Shown in pieces: positions 54,901 through 64,000 of a stretch of DNA of 64,000 nt. The DNA lies in contig JAQISU010000003.1 of NCBI GenBank assembly GCA_029339505.1, positions 15,961,001-16,025,000 of the forward strand. The letters run 5' to 3'. This DNA comes from Unio delphinus (lineage: Eukaryota > Mollusca > Bivalvia > Unionida > Unionidae). Each line of letters opens with the position of its first letter. The first letter of the stretch is position 1. The notes beneath the pieces are model-generated. The model was not told the origin of the DNA, searched no databases, and saw only the letters and a program-made list of their open reading frames with translations. Both the position numbers and the translations under genes were made by a program.

Positions 54901-55636
54901 ATGGGCGTATCATCAACGTGTTGCGTCTGCGGTATCTCGTGTTCGTTACTGTGACGCTGTTCCATATTAGTATTGTTTTTCATATATTTATTCTCGTGTT
55001 CCACACGTGAATGATCATGATTTAACACCCCTTTAGCAATGACCTAATTGTTATGTCAAAGTTACGACATGTTGCGGAGACTGGCTTATAAGTCGAGCCC
55101 TACTGTAATCATCATATACCTTAATCTGCCGTCTCATAATGAGTTTGACGGTTAGGGTGTATATTGCTTGTTCTGGCGAGTGCTCTTAACAAACTGTATA
55201 GACTCTGATCTTCCGGCGCATTCCTTCATAAATGTGTTCAGATGTGTTGGCGTTGTAAGGTCTAATTATGTAATCACACTTTGATATGACACCATGCAAC
55301 GTAATCAAGAAGTATACATAATTGAAGATGTATAATTATTAGAATCGCAAATATATGTTCCTTTGAAATGAAAATTATGAATTTCGTTAGCGTTGGAAAA
55401 GGGACAAAACTTGCGTTTGTCCGTATTCGTTGCCTCCTTGCTAATTACTGCGCAGCGACTGACTATAAAGCTCATAAAGTACTTTTAATATTCCAGATCT
55501 GCCGGCTCATGTGACCGCAGATACAAGTCTGTCTTTTACAGTTGAATCAGACGTATTTGCAAGTATATTCGGTATGTTAATAACCATCTATGTATATCCT
55601 ATGGAAACGTAGCTAACGTCTTTCTTTTCTTTGCAG
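51901..55636. other. Long spacer, probably intergenic or innexin 5' intron
   Basis: No gene or element is recognised apart from the 24-mer copy at 52643. Because the innexin exon lacks its own start codon, at least one upstream exon must lie to the left, possibly within this stretch. An acceptor/donor-bounded candidate at 55541-55570 (TTTTACAG before, GTATGT after) contains a stop in the phase needed, so I do not accept it as coding. Confidence 0.4.
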
Positions 55637-56876
55637 GTTTGGACCTTTTCTGGGACGCGTCAGTTTTGCCCAGTTGACTGGGTCCACTGATGATGACTGG
55701 GTGGACAGAATAAACCATCTCTGGACGGTCTCTTTACTCTTGATCTTCGCTATATTGGTCAGTTCTAGCCAATTTGTGGGTGATCCCATCCACTGCTGGT
55801 GTCCAGCTGAGTTTACGAAAGCATACACTGACTACACAAAGAGCTACTGCTGGATCTCAAATACTTACTTCATCCCGATGGATGATCAGATTCCTAAAGA
55901 CATCAAAACACGGGAGGATCATGAACTGTCGTACTATCAGTGGATACCACTAATTCTTCTTTTAATGGCATTACTTTTTAAAATCCCGAATATTATATGG
56001 AGGATGCTAAATGTGTCGTCAGGAATCCATTTAGAGAGGATAAACCAGTTAACCGATTCAACACAGCTGGGAACACCTGAGAACAGGGATCAAACCGTCG
56101 GACATATAGCACGGTATATAGACCGCTGGCTCAGGAATAACCGCGAGTTCCATCGAAATATGCTTGTGAAGATTAAACAGAGGTTGTCCAATGTGTTCAT
56201 ATTTTGCTTAGGAAAACGAGAAGGGCATTTCTTAATTGGATTGTATTTGTTCATCAAGGTTCTTTACTGCATCAACTGCATCGGACAATTCTTTCTTTTA
56301 GACGTATTCTTGTCCAATAACTATGGAACCTACGGTTTCGAAGTATTAAAAAGTCTCAGCCAAAATGTGGAACTAAAGGAATCTCCACGTTTTCCACGTG
56401 TGACTCTTTGTGACTTTGAAATTCGTCAGATGAACAACATTTTGAGATGGACCGTTCAGTGTGTCCTTCCGATCAATCTGTTCAATGAAAAAATCTTCAC
56501 GTTCATTTGGTTCTGGCTCTTTCTTGTCACTATTTTAACCTTCCTTAATCTCTTCTCCTGGTGGTACTATGTACTGTTCCAAAAGAACAAACATCAGTTT
56601 GTTAAGAAATATCTAATCGTGTCTAACGAATTGAAGTCAGGATTCGAGAAGAAGTTGGCAAGGAAGTTTGCTGCTGAGTACCTTCGTGATGACGGTATAT
56701 TTGTCCTAAGAATGATTGGGAAGAACTCGACGGCAGTCATTTTAATGGATATTATCAAGGAACTATGGAGGCTTTATAGAGACGAGCCTCCTGGAAGACG
56801 CACAAACAATGTTTTGGAGACGGTTTCTCTTGGAAAAGAGATATCTAACGAAGGAGCTAACAACATAATCAATTGA
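55637..56876 (+). CDS. Innexin, large 3' coding exon
   Basis: Innexins form gap-junction channels between animal cells. The exon follows a good splice acceptor (TTTCTTTGCAG, ending at 55636). The frame is open from the junction to the stop at 56874-56876, about 412 codons, but has no ATG at its start, so the initiator lies in an upstream exon. Numbering from 55674, the conserved N-terminal DDDWVDRINHLWTV lies just before TM1 (about 17-35). Extracellular loop 1 has CWCPAEFT and CWISNTYF cysteines. The innexin signature YYQWIP (87-92) opens TM2. TM3 is at about 186-210, loop 2 has Cys246 and Cys263, and TM4 is at about 274-300, followed by a cytoplasmic tail. Length is normal for unc-9-like innexins, and no break is seen. 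Confidence 0.95.
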
Positions 56877-59269
56877 GGGAGCAGATGAATGATTATCCGC
56901 ATGAAAGAAAGAATATTAAAGATTGTCCATCTGAAATGGAAACGTTGACGAGGAGGCACGTCACTAAACAAAATGGAATATAATTACAACGAGATAATAA
57001 GATGACGCGACAGACACCTGATCAGACATGATCATCGTAATTTCTTATTTATATCAGATGAAAAACAGTTGTTTTCACAAGTATCAAAATTCCGCCATTA
57101 TATAGTCGGTGTTCTTCGGGGAGAGTGGGGTTGGGACTAAGTTAATTGTATATTTAACTTGGCTAGACTTATCATTTGAGTGTTAGAATGTAGATAGTTG
57201 ACCAGATCCCATGCTTTTTGTATGATTAAGGGAATTTCTGTACCAAGTCATTTCCCTTGTTAGTGTTACGAGTTTGACTCGTATAATGAGATTTTGTTTG
57301 TAACAGAGATCTGATTCTGAATGTCTTGTCATTTTATTTTTAATGAGTTTTGTGAATGCTGCTAAATCTTTTATGTACTGTTTAAATTTAATATGAAACT
57401 TTTATTAATTTAAAAGCATGTTTTTTTGTATGCTTGTACGGACGTAGTTTCTACCATGCAGTGCCAAAGTCTTCTAAAGACGATAATATTAGCGCAATCA
57501 AAGATACTAGTTTATGTTTCTGGATACAAAATCAAGAATGGTTTTATATTCTAATTTTGCACGTATACAAATTGTATTTAGGACTAGTGTAAATTAAACT
57601 ATGTGATGACGTATGTCCAGTTCAGCTTGAAATTTACCTACACCTGGTTATCATTTACGTATCTTGGCATTCACAAGTCAGTCTGTATACCATATGAATC
57701 AGAAGGTTGAATGAATTATTACTTGATCAATCAGTCATTTACATAACGAATGATGGGTCAAATGTTTAACAAGTCATTCGTTGAAAAAGTAGTTGCTACA
57801 CGTGTGCTAATATACCAGTTTAACGTGACATTTTTGTTCCGGTGGTACAAAGCATTGTACTTTTTCGCTGTATCAGTACTTCGCTAGTTTTCGTCACAAA
57901 AAATATGTACGGAAGTTGCCGATTAATCTAGTTACGAATTTAATTGTATAATATGTTAATGTTTTTAATGATTAAGTTATTTTAGCACAATTTTCTTCTT
58001 TTTACAAAGCAGTTTTATTTTCACAAATTAATTTTGAATACTATGAATGCAATTATATTTATATTCCTTTAATCACACGTTTCGGATCCTGCTTGGATCA
58101 GATTGGATCCCCTCTCCTTTTGTACAATTTTACTGGGCATTATTGAGTATTAAATGTTATTTCGGACTTAACAAATCTTGCTTTCAAATTCAGACTGGTT
58201 GGTCAAATATTTTCCGGCAAGATTTGTAGTCTATTTCAGTTTTATGATAGAGAGACATGATTGGCTGTACAGGTGTGTTTTAGGGGAATGCACATTAGTC
58301 CTGTTTCTTCGGCACTAAATAGTCTTTCATATTTTGATGTGCAGTAACACAAAGTCATATGTCAATGAATCAGCAAATTAATTCAGATAGTCAACTCGAT
58401 CAAAATCACGTATTTTACTATTTCTGTTATAATCCCGTCACACAATTTTAATAAGTACGGTGTTGACAGGCACTTTAACATTCATGTGATACGTCAGCAT
58501 CTAGCGTTATATCGAAATCTTTTTGCTTTCTACAATATCTTCCACAAAATTAGATATAGCTTGCCAGTGTTTTTATGTGATTCAAATATTTTAAGACTTG
58601 TTTTCTTATCAGCTTATATACTTGTGCCTTTTTGCGACGCATTGCCACTAATACATTTATTTGTCATGTGAGGTATAACTGATTGGATTGCTTTAAATTG
58701 TGTTGGCATTAAGTGTGTATTGAATACAAATTTTCATTTGCAATATATATATATATTAATTATCGTCTTAAATGCTGGTTGGCATATTTATATACACATG
58801 TACTAACCAATATGACTCGCTCTCTGGTGGTCTTTAATGTTCGTGCCATCCAAATTAAAATGAAAGTACTGAAAACAATATTATATATGGTTTAATCTTC
58901 AATCAGTTTGTCACTTTTAGAGCAATTTAATTGTTTATCGTTTGTATCAAATTTCAGCTAGCTTGTGTCTGGCATACCTGTTAATCCCAAATTGTCAAGG
59001 TTTTTGAGAAGGAGAAATTTTTAAGCCTGTTTGGGTTTTCCTTATCCACTTTATGTAAAGAATACCAATTGTATGGCGAACAAAAGACCTTTCTAAAATA
59101 ATGGATTCAGCACTGGATTGCTTGTGTCCCGGACTGATTAAGTTAATAAATGCAAAAATTCTGAAAACAAACAGTGCGGTACTAACTTTAACGAGCCTGA
59201 GCGCTGATACCTTTTCTTATACTTTTAGGATGAATCGTCTTTTGGGATAGGTATTCTAACCAAGTGTTC
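56877..59269. other. Innexin 3' UTR and downstream sequence
   Basis: Non-coding AT-rich sequence. Several AATAAA/ATTAAA-like words occur (for example 59144-59149), but I cannot decide which, if any, is the polyadenylation signal. No other gene is recognised. Confidence 0.4.
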
Positions 59270-59510
59270 TTATAGAGTTTAATGCCATTTTTCAGCACAC
59301 GATAGGCTACACATAGCGGCCAGTATTATTGGTGGAGGAAGAACCAAGAATAATCCCCGGAAAGAACCACCGACCCACGAAAAGCTACTGGAAAGCTTTC
59401 TCATATAACTACATTAGCCGAATCTTAGACTCGAACCCACGCAGACAGAGGTGAGATGGCAGTGATCCGTAACGGAAAGCGCTTTAGACCACTCGGACAC
59501 TCGGGCCTCC
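59270..59510 (-). mobile_element. tRNA-derived SINE, family B
   Basis: Same layout as 47485-47695. The minus strand has GTCCGAGTGGTCTAAAGCGC (A box) and GGGTTCGAGTCTAAG (B box), and the body has GGTCGGTGGTTCTTTCC and GGCCGCTATGTG. It is better preserved at the tRNA-like end than at the distal end. Confidence 0.84.
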
Positions 59511-60720
59511 TTTTACCAAGTGTAATGCCAAAAATATGAACACAAATCTATACATTTTAAGTGATTTGGGATTGTTGCTACCGTTAGTTATGCACACAGA
59601 AGAAGTGTTATCTGTGTATTGGTGTAGGTTTTTAAAAACAATCTTAAATATTCTAACATTTTCCAGTTGATCATCCCAACAAATATCAAATCCATAATAA
59701 TGCGTCAGATCAGCGTCTATTGTCTTCACTTAAAGTATTGACAGCTAGCAGCGTAAAACCTGTTGATGTAATGTTAGATGTGGGTCTACGGTGATTGCAG
59801 ATTTGCAGTATACAGGTTAGACACAGTGCTTAAGTATTAACGTGGAAATTATTGACCATTTTGTTAGTTAATAACTGTAAATTCGAATGTGGTTCATGTA
59901 GAAAACTCATTTAAACATTTACAGTATTGTGTAAATGCGTTCGTATAATTTTTTTTGTTTTTTTTGGCATATATTTTGGTGGATGTATTATTCTATGACC
60001 TTGTATAGCCCAAAGTTTGTAATGGTTGGAGAGATTTTCATAAAGCTGCCTTGCCAACGAATTAAGATATTACAGTGATCATGTATCTCAAGTATGGAGA
60101 GTGTATAACATATAGTCTTTCCTCTTGCTAAAAGTTCAAAAATCACAGCTGTGATACATTTAAACTTTACAAATCAAACAAGTGAGAGGATGTGTAAAAG
60201 GGTATATGTCGTGACATCCATTGGCATCTGCATTCAGACAGTTCTAATGTATTAGAATTTGTAAGGGTAATGACGTTTCCAAAGAGTTCAGTTGTGTTGT
60301 AAATAATATAATTTTTAAGGATAGTCAGTAGTATTCCTGAGTGTACAAGAATAATGGTGATATATGCTTGTTTTTACCGAGTTGGCAAATGGGACACATG
60401 GAACATTGCCATATGTTATATCAATTAATGCCAATGTGTTGGAAAATATTTGTAATTTGTATTTCACCTGTACAAGATGCTTCCATTTCATACTTGTAAT
60501 AAATTCATTTTTCTTCACATCGTCAACACATTCCCAGCAATTCCGAACACATTTGTATGTTTTATATATTTAATGTTAATGTACAGCGAAAGAGAGTACG
60601 AACATTTGCATTGCAACGAAATTCTGTTCCCAAACACTGCATCAATAAAATGCAACAAAACGAAAGAAAACCCAAACTAATTTGTTGGATAGATCACTTG
60701 TTTATGCATGCCCTTTTATT

Positions 60721-60722
<2 letters not shown>
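59511..60722. other. Spacer without recognised features
   Basis: AT-rich sequence with no gene or repeat that I can support. Confidence 0.4.

Positions 60723-60723
<1 letters not shown>

Positions 60724-60812
<89 letters not shown>
60724..60812. repeat. (TA)n microsatellite
   Basis: About 44 TA dinucleotides; it makes a Tyr-Ile repeat inside a chance open frame. Confidence 0.97.
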
Positions 60813-60813
<1 letters not shown>

Positions 60814-60959
60814 CACTGAACAGCACGTCTCAATTACAGCATTAACACGAGCAGATCACCTACAGCTTTGTATGCAACATTTATGTCGTGTGCTAACGTC
60901 AATCACGTAGAAATAAATCTATTTTATCTTATTTAATCGTAAACATCGACTCACTTTTA

Positions 60960-61195
60960 ATTTATGTAATACATCATCGATTACATGGGTAATACGTCAT
61001 CGGGAACATGTGTAATACTACATCGAGTATATGACATGTGTAATACTTCATCGAGTACAAGTGTTAAACATCGAGCACATATGTAATAGTCATCTAGAAC
61101 GTGTAATTCATCGAGTAAATGTGAAATACATCATCGGGAACATGTATAATAATGATCATCAAAAACGTGTAATACATCATCGGAAACTACGTTTC
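60960..61195. repeat. Degenerate TAATACATCATCG repeat
   Basis: About ten irregular copies of a core like GTGTAATACATCATCGGGAA, spaced 20-35 bp apart. No constant period. Confidence 0.75.
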
Positions 61196-62629
61196 TTAAG
61201 ATATTGAGAACATTTCATTTGAGGGCAAATGTCGTACAGTCATAGCAAAATTGTATTATATTTTTCTATTCCGCTCAATTGATCACTGATCGATGCAAAT
61301 TTATCGGGACCAAACTTGTTTATATTTTAATATTTCTGAATATGTTTTAATATTTTTGTCATGTCAATGTACATACTTCATGCTTTTAACGGTGAACTTG
61401 AGAACATGTCTTCATTTTTCGTCATTAGTGTGCAGTGCACTTTAAATATTCATGTTTTCAAAATTACCCCAATCGATATTGGCAATCAGAGACGTTATAT
61501 TTTACAACAAAGTCGTATGCAGTTTTAGAATTGTATGGCATTACTATTATTATAATATTGGTTTTGTTCTTGTTGGTGCTTTTGACGTATTATCATACAG
61601 TAATAATACTGCTAATTAAATATCGTGGCATTTTCAGCAAGCGTGTTTTACAGTGGATTATAGTGCTTAACACGTGAATAGAACTTTTCTTTAAACTGTT
61701 TATGATATAAATTGATGAAGTCATTTTGCATTGCAGTTTTTGCATTATCATTGTTTCCAGCAGTTGGTCTTTCAGTATTTCTTAGTTCATGGGACCAGAT
61801 GGTCATCAGAACTCTATTTCAGACTGGATAATTAGCGATACTGCATTATTTATTTATTTTTTAAATATTTTTTTTGCAATAATAATTGTATTTTCTTTTG
61901 TTATATATACATTTATGATGATGTCATAATTTGTTCTAATGTGCTTTTTTTATAGATGGTAGATGTACATTTTGATATTGTATTTTTTTAATACTATGTT
62001 TTATGTAGCTGGAAGTGGACCAAATATTTTGCTGTACATATAATCCTTAATTTTTTACCTCGTTTTCTCTTTATTTTTATTGTATTTGTTCTCTCAAAAA
62101 ATGTTAGACGTTCTCTCCTTTTTTTTTTACAATGTTGGCATCACAACACGGCGTGGATCCATTGTATCATACCACAAAAAATTAATATGCCCAGATGTTA
62201 AGAACAGGATCGGTATAACATTGTTCATAGGTTGCAACGCTTGCAATGATTATGGGCGTTTTGTGCACCGCCATTACAGTGTACGGAGATAAAGTGTTAT
62301 CCTTGTCCATCTATCCGTTGATCCGTCAGTCATACCTTGGTAAAATTTGCGTTAAAGTTAGTTTCAGGTCATGTGTTTTATAAACATAGTTTTCATACTA
62401 GCGTATTAAAATGGTTATATTATGTTATGGTGTTGTCTGCCTGTCGGTTCACATTTCTTTGTTCGGTCTTTAATTATGTCGATATTTTGCTATCACCACC
62501 CGGTTTGGTTCTAGATGTAAATGGTGGAATCTGCTATGGTAACCATGTTTAAATTATTATCGTTATTCCTCTAACCCAGAAGGTCATATCAATACTGGAA
62601 TTCCATCAGAAGACGTCTTATGAGACCTT
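61196..62629. other. Spacer without recognised features
   Basis: Very AT-rich non-coding sequence with T homopolymers; nothing recognised. Confidence 0.4.
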
Positions 62630-63275
62630 TAAAGATTGGACTATTGTAACTCAATTCTGTCTGGTTCGTCACAATATTTACTCCAGAAACTTCAAAAAGT
62701 TCAAAACACAGCTGCTCGGATCATCTTTAGAGTACTTCGATCAGAGCACACCTCCCCACTGCTCTGTACCCTACACTGGCTATCAATTCGATACATAATC
62801 AAACACAAAATTTGTTCTCTGTGCTATGTTTCACTGACAGACTCCAGTCCAACATACCTATCCGGCCTCACCAATGTGTATTCACCAGCAAGATACTTAC
62901 GCTCTTCTTCTGACAGTCGTATACTCATTGTTCCCACTGTGAAAATGAAGTCATATGGACAACGTTCTTTTGCATACCAGGGCCCAGCCATGTGGAACGA
63001 TTGCCCATTGAAATTAGACACAAACACACAGTGGTCCCTTTTAAGAATGCTCTTAAAACTCACCTTTTTCGACTGCAGGAACAAACTTAGAGACCTAATA
63101 ATGTTTTGTATCTTATATGTTTCAGTATGTTTTTATGTTTTCCAATTTCATGGCTTTTGTTATTTGTTTTTCTGTAGTGTAGTCATACCATTATAGATGG
63201 TGTAAAGGGCATAGAGCTTCTATAGATTAGGCGCTATACAAAGTCCTCATTATTAGTATTATTATTATTGGTCAC
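62630..63275 (+). mobile_element. 5'-truncated L2/CR1-type non-LTR retrotransposon
   Basis: The open frame (62636-63196) is the C-terminal end of a LINE reverse-transcriptase protein: MDYCNSILSG, LQKLQKVQNTAARIIF, LHWLSIRYIIKHKI, YSPARYLRSSSDSRIL, SYGQRSFAYQGPAMWNDCP. This block order is standard for the thumb and tail of L2/CR1/Jockey-like elements. The 3' end carries GGCGCTATACAAAGT followed by TATTATTATTATT, the usual short-repeat tail. Only the last 190 or so codons remain, which fits 5' truncation on insertion. The frame is intact here, so the insertion is not very old. Confidence 0.88.
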
Positions 63276-64000
63276 AAATGAAAATACCTCCAATATTGTA
63301 TGATGTCCATCGCAGAAGAATTTGACAATTAGATTATCGCACAAGAATATCAGCGATGGTTTCAACACTCAGCAGTTAAAAGGAAGATATGATCTTATAC
63401 TGAATCCCTTTTTTTATATAAAAAAGACAATTAGTATTGTTTTTAATTTATCTGCACTGTATACCAAATCAATCTTCATAGAGTGTTACATTGGCAGGCA
63501 TACCTAAATCTTTCTTGTGATCGATCTCTCTCTATCCATAACAACCTGCCAACGTATGTGCAATGTACTTTATACTGGTATCGCGATTATTTTTTTAAGT
63601 TACTAATTAATAGAGTAAAGCACGTTCATCGCACTAATTTAGAACGAAAATATTGATATGTTAAACTGCACATACACACACACGAACAGACACTTTTGGG
63701 ATTGTAGGAAAGGGAAATTTGGACTTTTGGGAAGACATCTGTTATTAATTCTGGTACTTCTGAAAGCTAAATTTTGCTTTTATGGATATAACTTTAACCT
63801 ATTAATTATAACAAAACATTGAACATGTTAATTTTAGTTCTTGCTTGAATATTAAATACCATTTGAAATAAGTGGCGTTCGATATTAATGTTGATATTTA
63901 GTATAGATTTATATGTTCCTTATTTACGTTGTAATACGAATTGGAGATAATCTTGTACATGAACAATTTGCAATAAACCATTACAAGGTTCTTGTTTGTT
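63276..64000. other. Right flank without recognised features
   Basis: AT-rich non-coding sequence to the end of the window. An AATAAA-like word near 63972 (GCAATAAACC) could be a polyadenylation signal, but no gene is seen with it. Confidence 0.4.

Noticed and set aside
55541..55570. Candidate upstream innexin exon
   Set aside because: It has splice-like borders but an in-frame stop in the required phase and no ATG.

Overview
This is an intron-bearing animal genome window, AT-rich and crowded with tandem repeats and transposable elements. The only clear host gene is the large coding exon of an innexin (55637-56876). Innexins are the gap-junction proteins of protostomes and some other invertebrates. 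Together with tRNA-derived SINEs, hAT elements and an L2/CR1-type LINE tail, this suggests a lophotrochozoan, probably a mollusc. The species cannot be fixed from the sequence alone.

The main object is a complete, virus-like Polinton/Maverick-type element at 753-15784 (15,032 bp). It has 250-bp terminal inverted repeats (TIRs) that differ at only two positions I can find, and it is flanked by a 5-bp duplication (CATCT; 6 bp if one mismatch is allowed). It carries a nearly full virion and replication set. On the minus strand from the left these are: a fibre-like protein, a two-helix membrane protein, a second fibre-like protein with coiled coil and repeats, an adenovirus-type cysteine protease, a small pX/core-like protein, a putative double-jelly-roll capsid protein, a pVI-like protein, a conserved structural protein, an unknown protein, a free-standing HNH homing endonuclease and a Cys-rich zinc protein. 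On the plus strand lie an unknown basic protein and a large replication protein that fuses a divergent family-B polymerase palm, an SF1 helicase and a frameshifted HNH nuclease tail. A DDE integrase and a zinc-ribbon/phospholipase A2 protein (minus strand) and an FtsK/A32-type packaging ATPase (plus strand) complete the set. At least five lesions are visible: in-frame stops in the capsid and integrase genes, and frameshifts in the first fibre-like gene, the pX-like gene and the polymerase-helicase-HNH gene. These contrast with the nearly identical TIRs.

From 15.8 to 27.2 kb the window is a mosaic of unrelated minisatellites (units of about 88, 48, 27, 35, 41, 42, 74 and 51 bp), with a small hAT-type MITE and a LINE endonuclease scrap between them. 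The 51-bp array (about 2.8 kb) has higher-order structure. From 27 to 55 kb there is little coding sequence. It holds a nearly intact hAT transposon (31059-33543, perfect 8-bp target duplication, one frameshift), a second hAT-type MITE, three families of SINE-like repeats and many microsatellites. From 55.6 kb come the innexin exon, a long non-coding stretch, another SINE and a 5'-truncated LINE (62630-63275).

Within the Polinton the genes fit one life cycle: integrase and TIRs for insertion, polymerase-helicase for protein-primed-type replication, ATPase and protease for packaging and maturation, capsid/pVI/pX proteins for the shell, and fibre-like and phospholipase proteins for attachment and membrane escape. 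Function is inferred from motifs and family knowledge; no database search was possible.
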